This document shows, one piece after another, positions 1-8,039 of a stretch of 46,354 bases of DNA. The notes beneath the pieces were generated by a model. It did not search any database and had not been told where the DNA came from. It saw only the letters and a list, made by a program, of their open reading frames with translations. Origin of the DNA: Burkholderia pseudomultivorans (GTDB taxonomy: Bacteria; Pseudomonadota; Gammaproteobacteria; Burkholderiales; Burkholderiaceae); contig NZ_CABVPP010000059.1 in assembly GCF_902499075.1 (NCBI RefSeq), forward strand, positions 1 to 46,354. Direction: 5' to 3'. Numbering within the stretch: position 1 is the stretch's first letter; every line of letters starts with the position of its first letter. Both the position numbers and the translations under genes were made by a program.

Positions 1-81
1 GGCGGTTCCGGCGGTTCCGGCGGTTCCGGCGGTTCCGGCGGTTCCGGCGGTTCCGGCGGTTCCGGCGGTTCCGGCGGTTCC
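1..81 (+). repeat. 9-bp in-frame tandem repeat (GGCGGTTCC)n inside dprA
   Basis: Nine perfect head-to-tail copies of GGCGGTTCC are visible, and the array runs off the left edge of the window. In the dprA frame each copy encodes Gly-Gly-Ser. The unit is a multiple of three, so copy-number change would alter linker length without shifting frame. A degenerate tenth copy (GGCGGCGAT) follows. Confidence 0.97.
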
Positions 82-429
82 GGCGGCGATGGACCCCCGA
101 ATGGCTCATTCGGTTCCGGCCCGACCACGGGCATCGCTGGCGGCGCCGACTACGCCGCGACCGGCGCCACGCCCCCACCCGCCACCATCGCGCCGCCCGC
201 CCCACCCGACAACCCGGCTGAACAGGCCGTACTCGCCGCATTGGGATACGGCCCCGTTACTTACGAATGGCTCGCCGAGCGCAGCGGCCTGCCCGACCAC
301 GACCTGCACCGCGCGCTGCTCGCGCTGGAGCTGGCCGGCCGGGCCGCATCCCTTCCCGGCGGCCGCTTCGCGCGGCTTGACGCCGCGTCAACCCCGCCTG
401 CACCGGGCGTGCTACAGTCCCCCGAATAG
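1..429 (+). CDS. dprA: DNA-processing protein DprA, C-terminal end (partial)
   Basis: Frame 1 is open from the window edge to the TAG at 427-429. The visible 142 residues begin with a (GGS)n tract. They continue through a Pro/Ala-rich low-complexity linker and finish with a small winged-helix-like domain of about 65 residues, with helices around AEQAVLAALGYGPVTYEWL and LPDHDLHRALLALELAG. That C-terminal domain is typical of DprA/Smf, which loads RecA onto incoming single-stranded DNA during natural transformation. The Rossmann-like RecA/ssDNA-binding core lies outside the window, so the call rests on the C-terminal domain and on the neighbouring topB, a common arrangement in Burkholderiales. 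The long Gly-Ser linker is unusual. Confidence 0.8.
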   Translation, partial: GGSGGSGGSGGSGGSGGSGGSGGSGGSGGDGPPNGSFGSGPTTGIAGGADYAATGATPPPATIAPPAPPDNPAEQAVLAALGYGPVTYEWLAERSGLPDHDLHRALLALELAGRAASLPGGRFARLDAASTPPAPGVLQSPE

Positions 430-466
430 TGGCGGCCGCGCCGCCGACGACATACCAAGGAACACC

Positions 467-847
467 ATGCCCGCGCTGAATCTCGACATCGATGCGGATC
501 GGATCGCCGAGCGTCTCGCCGATCCTGGCACGCTGCTCGTCGCCTGCCTGTGCGCCGAGTGGTGCGGCACCTGCCGCGACTACCGGACCACCTTCGACCA
601 GCTCGCCGACGCACATCCCGACGCCTGCTTCGCCTGGATCGACATCGAAACCCATGCCGACCAGCTCGACGACCTCGACGTCGAAAATTTCCCGACGATC
701 CTGATCGAGGACGCGAACACCGCGCGTTTTTTCGGCACGGTGCTGCCGCACGCGGCGATCGTCGAACGGATGCTGACCGATCTGGCCGCCGTGCCCGGCG
801 TGCAGCACGCACCGAAATTGCGCAACGTCCTGAACGTCGCGGCCTGA
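467..847 (+). CDS. thioredoxin-family protein
   Basis: A 126-residue protein with the redox motif WCGTC (Cys33 and Cys36) after a short beta strand (LLVACLCAEWC), and a conserved cis-proline segment (FPTILI) around residues 78-83. This is a compact thioredoxin fold without a signal peptide, so it is probably a cytoplasmic thiol-disulfide oxidoreductase. The ATG at 467 is preceded by AAGG at 457-460. A longer frame open upstream runs through the dprA 3' end and is not credible. It lies 37 bp after dprA and 190 bp before topB on the same strand, so co-transcription is possible. Its substrate is unknown. Confidence 0.88.
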   Translation: MPALNLDIDADRIAERLADPGTLLVACLCAEWCGTCRDYRTTFDQLADAHPDACFAWIDIETHADQLDDLDVENFPTILIEDANTARFFGTVLPHAAIVERMLTDLAAVPGVQHAPKLRNVLNVAA

Positions 848-1038
848 ACCCGTGCGCCGGCGGGCGGTTTTTCGCGCATTTGCGCCTCCCGCCGCGCCGG
901 GCGCTTGCCGCCGTTGCGGCCCCCCTCTATGATGAGCCGCTTTTTGCACGCCGAGCCGCCGTCGCGACGGCGTGTGCTATAAAGCCGTCGTAAAAGGGAC
1001 CCACGCCGGCGAACCCGGTCTACCAACACACACCTGTC

Positions 1039-3636
1039 ATGTCCAAAGCACTGATCATTGCGGAAAAGCCTTCTGTCGCGAACGACATCGCGCGCGCTTT
1101 GGGCGGCTTTACCAAGCATGACGAATACTTCGAGAGCGACGAATACGTCCTTTCGTCCGCTGTCGGCCATCTGCTGGAAATCGCCGCTCCGGAAGAGTAC
1201 GAGGTCAAGCGCGGGAAGTGGAGCTTCGCACATCTGCCCGTCATCCCCCCGCATTTCGACCTGAACCCGATCGCAAAAAGCGAGTCGCGCCTCAAGGTGC
1301 TCACCAAGCTGATGAAGCGCAAGGATGTCGACCGCCTGATCAACGCATGCGACGCGGGGCGCGAGGGCGAGCTGATTTTCCGCCTGATCGTGCAGCACGC
1401 GAAGGCGAAGCAGCCGGTCCAGCGCCTGTGGCTGCAGTCGATGACGCCGCAGGCGATCCGCGATGGTTTCGCGCACCTGCGCAGCGACACGGACATGCAG
1501 CCGCTCGCCGACGCCGCACGCTGCCGCTCGGAAGCCGACTGGCTGGTCGGGATCAACGGCACCCGCGCGATGACCGCGTTCAACAGCAAGGGCGGCGGCT
1601 TCTTCCTGACCACGGTCGGCCGCGTTCAGACGCCAACCTTGTCGATCGTCGTCGAACGTGAAGAGAAAATCCGCCGTTTCGTCCCGCGCGACTACTGGGA
1701 AGTGAAGGCCGAATTCGCGTGCGCGGGCGGCTTCTATGAAGGCAAGTGGTTCGACCCGAAATTCAAGCGCGACGAATTCGACCCCGAGAAGCGCGATTCG
1801 CGTCTGTGGAGCCTGCCGGCGGCCGAAACGATCGTCGCCGCATGCCGCGACCAGCTCGGCACGGTCACCGAGGAATCGAAGCCGTCGACGCAACTGTCGC
1901 CGCTGCTGTTCGACCTGACGAGCCTGCAGCGCGAGGCGAACAGCCGCTTCGGCTTCTCCGCGAAGAACACGCTCGGCCTCGCCCAGGCGCTGTACGAAAA
2001 GCACAAGGTGCTGACCTACCCGCGTACCGACGCGCGCGCACTGCCGGAAGACTACATCTCGACCGTGCAGTCGACGCTCGAGATGCTCAAGGAAAGCCAC
2101 AACTACCTGCCGCACGCGAAGCAGGTGCTCGACAAGGGCTGGGTGAAACCGAACAAGCGGATCTTCGACAATTCGAAGATCAGCGACCACTTCGCGATCA
2201 TCCCGACGCTGCAGGCGCCGAAGTCGCTGTCCGAGCCGGAGCAGAAGCTGTACGACATGGTCGTGAAGCGCTTCCTCGCGGTGTTCTTCCCGGCCGCCGA
2301 ATTCCGCGTCACCACGCGGATCACCGAAGTCGTCGGCCATCACTTCAAGACCGAAGGCAAGGTGCTCGTCGAGCCGGGCTGGCTGCAGGTGTACGGCCGC
2401 GACGCCGAAGGCGCGGACGCGAACCTCGTGCCGGTGCAGAAGGACGAGAAGGTGAAGACGGACGAGATCGCCGCCGTCGCGCTCGTGACGAAACCGCCCG
2501 CACGCTACTCGGAAGCGACGCTGCTGTCGGCGATGGAAGGCGCGGGCAAGCTGGTCGAGGACGACGAGCTGCGCGAGGCGATGGCCGCGAAGGGTCTCGG
2601 CACGCCGGCCACGCGTGCGGCGATCATCGAAGGGCTGCTCGGCGAGAAATATCTGGTGCGCGAAGGCCGCGAGCTGATCCCGACCGCGAAGGCCTTCCAG
2701 CTGATGACACTGCTGCGCGGGCTGGGCGTGAAGGAACTGACCGCGCCCGAACTCACCGGCGAATGGGAATACAAGCTGTCGCAGATGGAGCGCGGCAACC
2801 TCGGGCGCGACGCGTTCATGCAGGAAATCGCCCGCATGACGCAGCAGATCGTCAAGCGCGCGAAGGAATACGATTCCGACACGATTCCCGGCGATTACGC
2901 GACGCTCGAAACGCCGTGCCCGAACTGCGGCGGCCAGGTGAAGGAAAACTATCGCCGTTTCGCGTGCACGAAGTGCGAGTTCTCGATCTCGAAGATCCCG
3001 GGCAGCCGGCAGTTCGAGATCGCGGAAGTCGAGGAGCTGCTGCAGAAGAAGGAAATCGGGCCGCTGTCCGGTTTCCGCAGCAAGATGGGCCGGCCGTTCT
3101 CCGCGATCCTCAAGCTGTCGTTCGACGACGAGACGAAGAACTACAAGCTCGAGTTCGACTTCGGCCAGGACCAGGGCGGCGAGGAAGGCGAAGCGCCCGA
3201 CTTCTCCGCGCAGGAACCGGTCGGCGCGTGCCCGAAGTGCAAGGGCCGCGTGTTCGAGCACGGGATGAGCTACGTGTGCGAACACTCGGTCGCGAACCCG
3301 AAGACCTGCGACTTCCGCTCGGGCAAGGTGATCCTGCAGCAGGAAATCACGCGCGAGCAGATGGGCAAGCTGCTCGCCGACGGCCGCACCGACCTGCTGC
3401 CGAACTTCAAGTCGTCGCGCACCGGCCGCAACTTCAAGGCGTTCCTCGTGAAGCAGCCGGACGGCAAGATCGGCTTCGAGTTCGAGAAGAAGGAACCGAA
3501 GGCGGCCGCCGCGAAGAAGACGGCGAAATCGGCGACGAAGGATGCCGAAACCGTGACGGAAGGCGCAGAAGAGAAACCGGCGCCGGCTCGCAAGACCGCC
3601 GCGCGCAAGACGACGACGCGCAAGACGGGGTCGTAA
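1039..3636 (+). CDS. topB: DNA topoisomerase III
   Basis: An 865-residue type IA topoisomerase that relaxes and decatenates DNA through a 5'-phosphotyrosyl intermediate. The N-terminus (MSKALIIAEKPSVANDIARAL) opens a Toprim domain, with the acidic motif ACDAGREGELIF near residues 102-113. The active-site Tyr327 lies in VLTYPRTDARALPEDY. Two C-terminal zinc-ribbon-like segments carry CPNCGG (about residue 627) and CPKCKG (about residue 730). The protein ends in a Lys/Ala/Thr-rich basic tail of about 50 residues, probably a nonspecific DNA-binding extension. Length exceeds E. coli TopB because of the zinc and basic tail regions, as in other Betaproteobacteria. The start is the only ATG that preserves the Toprim beginning. 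A strong bidirectional terminator follows. Confidence 0.96.
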   Translation: MSKALIIAEKPSVANDIARALGGFTKHDEYFESDEYVLSSAVGHLLEIAAPEEYEVKRGKWSFAHLPVIPPHFDLNPIAKSESRLKVLTKLMKRKDVDRLINACDAGREGELIFRLIVQHAKAKQPVQRLWLQSMTPQAIRDGFAHLRSDTDMQPLADAARCRSEADWLVGINGTRAMTAFNSKGGGFFLTTVGRVQTPTLSIVVEREEKIRRFVPRDYWEVKAEFACAGGFYEGKWFDPKFKRDEFDPEKRDSRLWSLPAAETIVAACRDQLGTVTEESKPSTQLSPLLFDLTSLQREANSRFGFSAKNTLGLAQALYEKHKVLTYPRTDARALPEDYISTVQSTLEMLKESHNYLPHAKQVLDKGWVKPNKRIFDNSKISDHFAIIPTLQAPKSLSEPEQKLYDMVVKRFLAVFFPAAEFRVTTRITEVVGHHFKTEGKVLVEPGWLQVYGRDAEGADANLVPVQKDEKVKTDEIAAVALVTKPPARYSEATLLSAMEGAGKLVEDDELREAMAAKGLGTPATRAAIIEGLLGEKYLVREGRELIPTAKAFQLMTLLRGLGVKELTAPELTGEWEYKLSQMERGNLGRDAFMQEIARMTQQIVKRAKEYDSDTIPGDYATLETPCPNCGGQVKENYRRFACTKCEFSISKIPGSRQFEIAEVEELLQKKEIGPLSGFRSKMGRPFSAILKLSFDDETKNYKLEFDFGQDQGGEEGEAPDFSAQEPVGACPKCKGRVFEHGMSYVCEHSVANPKTCDFRSGKVILQQEITREQMGKLLADGRTDLLPNFKSSRTGRNFKAFLVKQPDGKIGFEFEKKEPKAAAAKKTAKSATKDAETVTEGAEEKPAPARKTAARKTTTRKTGS

Positions 3637-3701
3637 CCGCCGGACAAGCCGGAAACCGGCTTGTCGCCGGCCCGACCTGCCGGCCTCGGCAAGCGGCCAT
3701 A

Positions 3702-3735
3702 AAAAACGCGGATCGATCGCTCGATCCGCGTTTTT
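3702..3735. terminator. bidirectional intrinsic terminator between topB and LysR
   Basis: A perfect 15-bp stem (AAAAACGCGGATCGA / TCGATCCGCGTTTTT) closes a TCGC loop. It has A-run and T-run flanks on both sides, so it can end both topB (+) and the convergent LysR gene (-). Confidence 0.92.
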
Positions 3736-3786
3736 CTTTTGCGCTGCCCGGCCGCGACAAGCGCCGCCCGGCCGTCGCGCCGCGCG

Positions 3787-4836
3787 TTACAGCGGCGACG
3801 GCGCCGCGACGCGCGTGCGCGACGAACGCGGCAGGCGCGGCGACAGGTTCGGGTCGGCCGACTCGGGCTGCTCGGCGCGCGTCTCGACGCCGATCGGCGC
3901 GAGCGCCGCGCCCTGCGCGGCCCACTGCTCGCCCATCGTCGCATCGGTCGAATGGCTGAAGTATTCGACGAGGTGGTCGATGAAGGTGCGCACCTTCGCC
4001 GGCAGATGGCGGCGGCTCGGATACGCGATATTGATCTCGACCTGCGGCAGCCGGAAATCCGGCAGCAGCCGCACCAGCGCACCGCGCGCGATGTCGCCGC
4101 CGATCAGGTAGCTCGGCAGGATCGCGACGCCCATCCCGAGCAGCGCGAACTGGCGCAGCATCGCGGTGTTGTTCGCGACGATCACGTTGGTCGGGCGCAC
4201 TCGCACTTCGCCGTCCGGCCCCGTAAACACGCGCTCGTCGCCCCAGTATTCGGTCGGCAGGCTCAGGCTCGGGTGCTCGGCGAGCTGCTCCGGATGCGTC
4301 GGCACGCCATGCTTCTCCAGATAGCTCGGCGTCGCGCACACCGTCATGCAGCCAGTGGTCAGCCGCCGCGTGACGATGCTCGCGCTGCGCATCTGGCGCG
4401 TGACCACGATGCCGACGTCGAAACCTTCCTCGACGAGATCGACCTGCCGGTCGACCAGCGTCAGATCCGGCACCACTTTCGGGAAATGCTCGGTGTACGA
4501 CTGCAGCACCGGCGCAAGGTTATGCAGGCCGAACACCACGGGCGCGACGATGCGCAGCGTGCCGACTGGCTCGTGATTGCGCGCGACGACCATCTGTTCG
4601 ACGTCCTCGAGCTCGTCGAGAATCTGGCGCGCGCGCTCCAGATAGACCTGGCCCGACTCCGTCAGCGAAAGGCTGCGTGTGGTACGGTTCAGCAGGCGCG
4701 TGCCGAGCCGGCCTTCCAGATCGGCAACGTGGCGCGTCGCGACCGCGTTGGAGATATCCATTGCACTCGCGGCCCGCGCGAAACTGCCGAGATCCGCAAC
4801 CTTGACGAACACGCGCATCGACTGCAAATGATCCAT
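3787..4836 (-). CDS. LysR-family transcriptional regulator
   Basis: A 349-residue regulator. The N-terminal winged helix (residues about 1-60: FVKVADLGSFARAASAMDIS, then VTRHVADLEGRLGTRLLNRTTR in the recognition region) is typical of the family. The LysR substrate-binding domain follows from about residue 90. About 40 Pro/Arg-rich residues after residue 305 extend beyond the usual length of about 300 and look disordered. It belongs to the CrgA/AaeR-like branch by overall look. It is divergent from the D-2-hydroxyacid dehydrogenase gene at 5259, the likely target. The 422-bp gap contains inverted repeats suited to a LysR dimer. The effector is unknown. Confidence 0.92.
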   Translation of the reverse strand: MDHLQSMRVFVKVADLGSFARAASAMDISNAVATRHVADLEGRLGTRLLNRTTRSLSLTESGQVYLERARQILDELEDVEQMVVARNHEPVGTLRIVAPVVFGLHNLAPVLQSYTEHFPKVVPDLTLVDRQVDLVEEGFDVGIVVTRQMRSASIVTRRLTTGCMTVCATPSYLEKHGVPTHPEQLAEHPSLSLPTEYWGDERVFTGPDGEVRVRPTNVIVANNTAMLRQFALLGMGVAILPSYLIGGDIARGALVRLLPDFRLPQVEINIAYPSRRHLPAKVRTFIDHLVEYFSHSTDATMGEQWAAQGAALAPIGVETRAEQPESADPNLSPRLPRSSRTRVAAPSPL

Positions 4837-5258
4837 AAACGACTCCTGCCGCTGTTACAACTTCAAAAAGTTGAAGCAAATGCGTAATTCTCCTACGACA
4901 GCGGAAATGATGCAGAGTTGCCTAACAGGGGCGTGAATCGAGATAAAAATAGTCAAAAATCCTCGGTCCGGGCGGATAGTTGATCCAATTATTCTGATTG
5001 GAGCAACAATTGGGTGAACCTCGTCCGGGAAACGGCCGAATCAGGAAGGACGTATTTGATGCGACACAGCATCGCACCTGCCCTACGGCGCGACGCCGCC
5101 GCCGGTGAGGCCGCCGCCGATTGCAGCCGAGCGTAACAACCTGTTAAAAAGACACCACGAACGCGGCCGGCGTAGCATCATGTCGGCCCCGGCCGGACGG
5201 GACGGGCGCGCGACGTGCGCCGCCGCCACGGGATTCAACGCGCGACACCCCACTCACC
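4837..5258. other. 422-bp divergent intergenic region
   Basis: No gene is supported here. The stretch around 4900-5020 is AT-richer than its surroundings and carries the CCAATT/AATTGG inverted elements annotated separately. The remainder towards 5258 is GC-rich and probably the leader of the dehydrogenase gene. Open frames crossing it are shadows of the downstream gene. Confidence 0.6.
4984..5013. promoter_or_regulatory. candidate LysR operator: inverted CCAAT/ATTGG elements
   Basis: TCCAAT at 4984-4989 and ATTGGA at 4997-5002 form a 6-bp inverted repeat with a 7-bp spacer. A second AATTGG at 5008-5013 pairs with CCAATT at 4985-4990. LysR regulators usually bind interrupted dyads (T-N11-A class) between divergent genes, and this is the only such dyad noticed between the LysR gene and the dehydrogenase. 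Function is inferred from position and symmetry. Confidence 0.45.
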
Positions 5259-6272
5259 ATGAAAATTGCCATCCTCGACGACTACCAGGACGCCGTCCGC
5301 AAGCTGAACTGCTTCGAGATGCTCGCCGACCACGACGTGAAGGTCTTCAACAACACGGTGCGCGGCCTGGGACAACTGGCGAGCCGCCTCGCGGAAGTCG
5401 AGGCGCTCGTGCTGATTCGCGAACGCACGCAAATCTCGTCGCAACTGCTCGCAAAATTGCCGAATCTGCGCATGATCAGTCAGACCGGCCGCGTGTCGAG
5501 CCATATCGACCTCGAAGCCTGTACCGACCGCGGCATCGCGGTGCTCGAAGGCACCGGTTCGCCGATCGCGCCGGCCGAGCTGACCTGGGCGCTCGTGATG
5601 GCCGCCCAGCGCCGCATTCCGCAGTACGTCGCGAACCTGAAGCAGGGCGCGTGGCAGCAGTCGGGCCTGAAGACGTCGGCGCTGCCGCCGAACTTCGGCC
5701 TCGGCCAGGTGCTGCGCGGCCAGACGCTCGGCATCTGGGGCTACGGCAAGATCGGCCGGCTGGTTGCCGGCTATGGCAAGGCGTTCGGAATGAACGTGCT
5801 GATCTGGGGCCGCGAGCATTCGCTCGAAGCCGCGCGCGCCGACGGCTACACGGCCGCCGACAGCCGCGAAGCGCTGTTCGAGCAGAGCGACGTGCTGTCG
5901 CTGCACCTGCGCCTGCACGACGACACGCGCGGCATCGTCAAGCAGGACGACCTGATGCGGATGAAGCCGACCTCGCTGCTCGTCAACACGAGCCGCGCGG
6001 AACTGCTCGAGGAAAACGCGCTCGTCAACGCGCTGTCGCACAACCGGCCGGGAATGGTCGCGATCGACGTGTTCGAAAGCGAGCCGATCCTGCAGGGCTA
6101 CAGCCTGCTGCGCATGGAAAACGTGATCTGCACGCCGCACATCGGCTACGTCGAGCGCGAAAGCTACGAGCTGTATTTCAGCGCGGCGTTCAGGAACATC
6201 CTCGCGTTCGACCAGGGCGACATGTCGAGCGTCGCCAATCCGGAAGCGCTGACGCCGATCCGCAAGCGCTGA
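5259..6272 (+). CDS. D-2-hydroxyacid dehydrogenase family protein
   Basis: A 337-residue NAD(P)-dependent dehydrogenase of the D-isomer-specific 2-hydroxyacid family, which interconverts 2-oxoacids and D-2-hydroxyacids. The dinucleotide-binding motif LGIWGYGKIGRLVAGYGKAFG lies near residues 156-176. The catalytic triad is in place: Arg246 in NTSRAE, Glu275 in DVFESEP and His294 in CTPHIGY. The Arg-Glu spacing of 29 matches phosphoglycerate dehydrogenase. There is no C-terminal ACT domain, so it is not a full SerA. The actual substrate cannot be read from sequence. It is transcribed away from the LysR gene at 3787-4836, its likely regulator. Confidence 0.92.
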   Translation: MKIAILDDYQDAVRKLNCFEMLADHDVKVFNNTVRGLGQLASRLAEVEALVLIRERTQISSQLLAKLPNLRMISQTGRVSSHIDLEACTDRGIAVLEGTGSPIAPAELTWALVMAAQRRIPQYVANLKQGAWQQSGLKTSALPPNFGLGQVLRGQTLGIWGYGKIGRLVAGYGKAFGMNVLIWGREHSLEAARADGYTAADSREALFEQSDVLSLHLRLHDDTRGIVKQDDLMRMKPTSLLVNTSRAELLEENALVNALSHNRPGMVAIDVFESEPILQGYSLLRMENVICTPHIGYVERESYELYFSAAFRNILAFDQGDMSSVANPEALTPIRKR

Positions 6273-6277
6273 TTGCG

Positions 6278-6300
6278 CGGGCCGCGCACGCCGCGGCCCG
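6278..6300. terminator. GC-rich hairpin between convergent genes
   Basis: CGGGCCGCG (6278-6286) and CGCGGCCCG (6292-6300) form a perfect 9-bp stem with a 5-nt loop in the 39-bp gap between the dehydrogenase and the convergent lipase. There is no clear U-run, so terminator function is only suggested by position. Confidence 0.4.
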
Positions 6301-6311
6301 GCTTCCCGCCT

Positions 6312-7178
6312 TCAGGCGGCCACGCGGCCGCCCGTCATCGCGCCGACGCGCGTGAGGAAATGCTCGCCGTCGCGCCGCCCGAGGTCGTACGCATGCTGCA
6401 TCTGCGACGGACTCGTGTAATCCCAGCTCGAAATCGGCACCTTGCTCGACGGCTGCACGTACAGCCGCCGCTGGTCGCCGTGCGCGACCGTGAACATCTG
6501 CGGGCGCGGATACAGCCGCGTGACGAGCACCAGCACGTCGCCCGGCGAAGCGTCGAGCGCGCCGACCGGCACGTTGTCGACCATCCCGCCGTCGAGCACC
6601 GGCCGGCCGCCGCGGCGCAGCACCGGCGTGAACGGCGGCGTGCACGACGACTGCAGGATCAGGTCGGCGAGGTCTTCGACGTTCGCGCACGCCTGCGCGC
6701 GCACGAACTCCGGGCGAAAGCCGAGTGCGCGCCCGAGCGTCGGATGCAGCGTCTTGCGCACGTATTTCTCGATGTTGTAAGCGACGAGGCCGGCGGCGAC
6801 CGCGCTGCGTGCGCCGAGCCAGCGCGGCACATGCGACACGCCGATGCGGATTTCCGGTGCCGCGGCGAGCTTCTCGAATGGTTCGCCGTAGATGTCGAGC
6901 AGCGCCTGGCGGTAGATCCGGTAATGCGGAAACACCGGCTCGCGGCCGAACAGGTTGCCCCAGTACGCGTTCTTCCGGTTATGACGCAGCGCCTGCTCGT
7001 AATAGCGCATGACCCACGCGGCGTCGCGCGTATACAGCATGCAGGCCGTCGCGGCGCCGGCCGAGATCCCCGCGATCACGCGTGGACGCAGGTCGAGCGC
7101 GGGCTGGGCAACGTCCCAGAAGCCGGCCTGCCACCAGCAGCGGTTGCCGCCGCCGGCAAAGACGATCTGGTCGAACAT
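6312..7178 (-). CDS. patatin-like phospholipase / acyl hydrolase
   Basis: A 288-residue protein with the three patatin signatures. These are a Gly-rich oxyanion hole (FAGGGNRCWW), the nucleophile elbow GISAG (Ser39 from the ATG at 7178) and the DGG motif of the catalytic Asp (RPVLDGGMVDN, Asp196). Patatins are Ser-Asp dyad lipid acyl hydrolases. No signal peptide is visible, so it is probably cytoplasmic or delivered by another route. A TTG start at 7190 would add four residues and overlap the preceding thioesterase stop; the ATG is preferred, leaving 8 bp. The tight spacing indicates an operon with the thioesterase. Confidence 0.88.
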   Translation of the reverse strand: MFDQIVFAGGGNRCWWQAGFWDVAQPALDLRPRVIAGISAGAATACMLYTRDAAWVMRYYEQALRHNRKNAYWGNLFGREPVFPHYRIYRQALLDIYGEPFEKLAAAPEIRIGVSHVPRWLGARSAVAAGLVAYNIEKYVRKTLHPTLGRALGFRPEFVRAQACANVEDLADLILQSSCTPPFTPVLRRGGRPVLDGGMVDNVPVGALDASPGDVLVLVTRLYPRPQMFTVAHGDQRRLYVQPSSKVPISSWDYTSPSQMQHAYDLGRRDGEHFLTRVGAMTGGRVAA

Positions 7179-7186
7179 CGGGCCGC

Positions 7187-7591
7187 TCAATTGACGAGCG
7201 CGTAGGTCGACGTCGCGTGGACGGCCATGTTGCCGTCCTCATCGAACAGTTCGACCTCTCCGAACACGAGATTGCGGCCCATGCGCAGCACACGGGCGGT
7301 GACGAGCACGTCGCCCTTGCGGACCGGGCGCATGAAATTCGTGTTCAGCGACACAGTCGTCATCGGCCGGAACTCGCCGAGCGCCGCCGAGATCGCGACC
7401 ACCATCGCGGTGTCGGCCGCGGCCGTGAAGACCTGGCCGCAGATCCCGCCGCCGGAATGACGGAATTCGCCGGAAAACGGCAGACGCAACGTCACGCTGT
7501 CGTCGTTGATCGATACGGGGACCAGGTTCAGCGAGCGGACCCACGGGGCCAGCAGGCGATTCAGCAATTCGCGGACTGCGTTCTCGTCCAT
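7187..7591 (-). CDS. PaaI-type hot-dog thioesterase
   Basis: A 134-residue single hot-dog-fold protein. The central helix segment (FRHSGGGICGQVFTAAADTAMVVAISAAL) carries the PaaI-family glycine-rich turn and the Asp of the active site. The last strands (MTTVSLNTNFMRPVRKGDVLVTARVLRMG) are typical. These enzymes hydrolyse acyl-CoA thioesters as tetramers in the cytoplasm. The ATG at 7591 gives the usual family length; an ATG at 7648 would add 19 non-conserved residues. It is upstream of and probably co-transcribed with the patatin gene, which suggests a shared role in lipid or acyl turnover. Confidence 0.88.
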   Translation of the reverse strand: MDENAVRELLNRLLAPWVRSLNLVPVSINDDSVTLRLPFSGEFRHSGGGICGQVFTAAADTAMVVAISAALGEFRPMTTVSLNTNFMRPVRKGDVLVTARVLRMGRNLVFGEVELFDEDGNMAVHATSTYALVN

Positions 7592-7739
7592 CTTCGGATG
7601 TCCAGAAAGCGTTGCGCGACCGCCGCGCAACGGGATGGACGTCATCATACCGGGAGCGCGTCAACTGCGATGACTCGTCATGGTCGTGTCAGCTCCGGCC
7701 CCAGTGACGAAATATTTTTGAGAAATTTGCAGAAAGGGC

Positions 7740-7768
7740 TTGCCAAGCCTTCGGAAGCCGGGCATAAT
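7740..7768 (+). promoter_or_regulatory. sigma70-type promoter of tRNA-Lys
   Basis: TTGCCA at 7740-7745 and CATAAT at 7763-7768 are separated by exactly 17 bp. This places the start of transcription a few bases before the mature tRNA 5' end at 7782. Confidence 0.7.
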
Positions 7769-7781
7769 CTTTCTTCTGTTG

Positions 7782-7857
7782 GGGGCGTTAGCTCAGTTGG
7801 TAGAGCAGCGGACTCTTAATCCGTAGGTCGAGTGTTCGAGTCACTCACGCCCCACCA
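7782..7857 (+). tRNA. tRNA-Lys (anticodon CUU)
   Basis: A 76-nt cloverleaf. The acceptor stem GGGGCGU (7782-7788) pairs with ACGCCCC (7847-7853), followed by discriminator A and an encoded CCA. The D arm is GCTCAGTTGGTAGAGC. The anticodon stem GCGGA/UCCGU closes the loop CUCUUAA with anticodon CUU, so it reads AAG lysine codons. The T arm has the GTTCGAGTC loop. The anticodon wobble position 34 is C, unlike the more common UUU isoacceptor. Confidence 0.97.
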
Positions 7858-7867
7858 AAGAATTCAA

Positions 7868-7897
7868 GGGCTTAGCAGCGATGCTAAGCCCTTTTTT
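7868..7897 (+). terminator. intrinsic terminator of tRNA-Lys
   Basis: A perfect 10-bp stem GGGCTTAGCA/TGCTAAGCCC with a GCGA loop, followed by TTTTTT at 7892-7897. It starts 10 bp after the tRNA and separates it from the T6SS islet. Confidence 0.93.
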
Positions 7898-7910
7898 CTT
7901 TCCATCACCC

Positions 7911-7939
7911 CTCGATATTAGACGCTGTCCAATATCGAG
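7911..7939. promoter_or_regulatory. 9-bp inverted repeat upstream of the PAAR gene
   Basis: CTCGATATT (7911-7919) and AATATCGAG (7931-7939) form a perfect inverted repeat with an 11-bp spacer, about 100 bp before the PAAR start. It has no T-run and is AT-rich, so it looks like an operator rather than a terminator. The binding protein is unknown. Confidence 0.4.
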
Positions 7940-8039
7940 CATCCATATTCCTCCCGTAGCCTGCCAATTCAGACAGGATCGTTCCCCCGCTACCCAGCGT
8001 GCTACATTCCTCTGCGGATTTCTTCCATACGAGGGTTCG

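Noticed and set aside
1-81. CRISPR-like array at the left end
   Set aside because: The units are contiguous 9-mers without spacers and encode a protein linker.
580-3285. 901-codon open frame on the minus strand antisense to topB, and similar long antisense frames over phnS/phnT and plcN
   Set aside because: High-GC genomes leave long antisense frames open. These products are Arg/Ala/His-rich, lack conserved motifs, and lie over genes with clear domains.
3787-4836. C-terminal 40 residues of LysR as a separate domain
   Set aside because: They are Pro/Arg-rich with no motif; a disordered extension is the simplest reading.
7782-7857. tRNA-Lys as a phage/ICE attachment site with an integrase
   Set aside because: No second copy of the tRNA 3' end and no integrase were found in the window.
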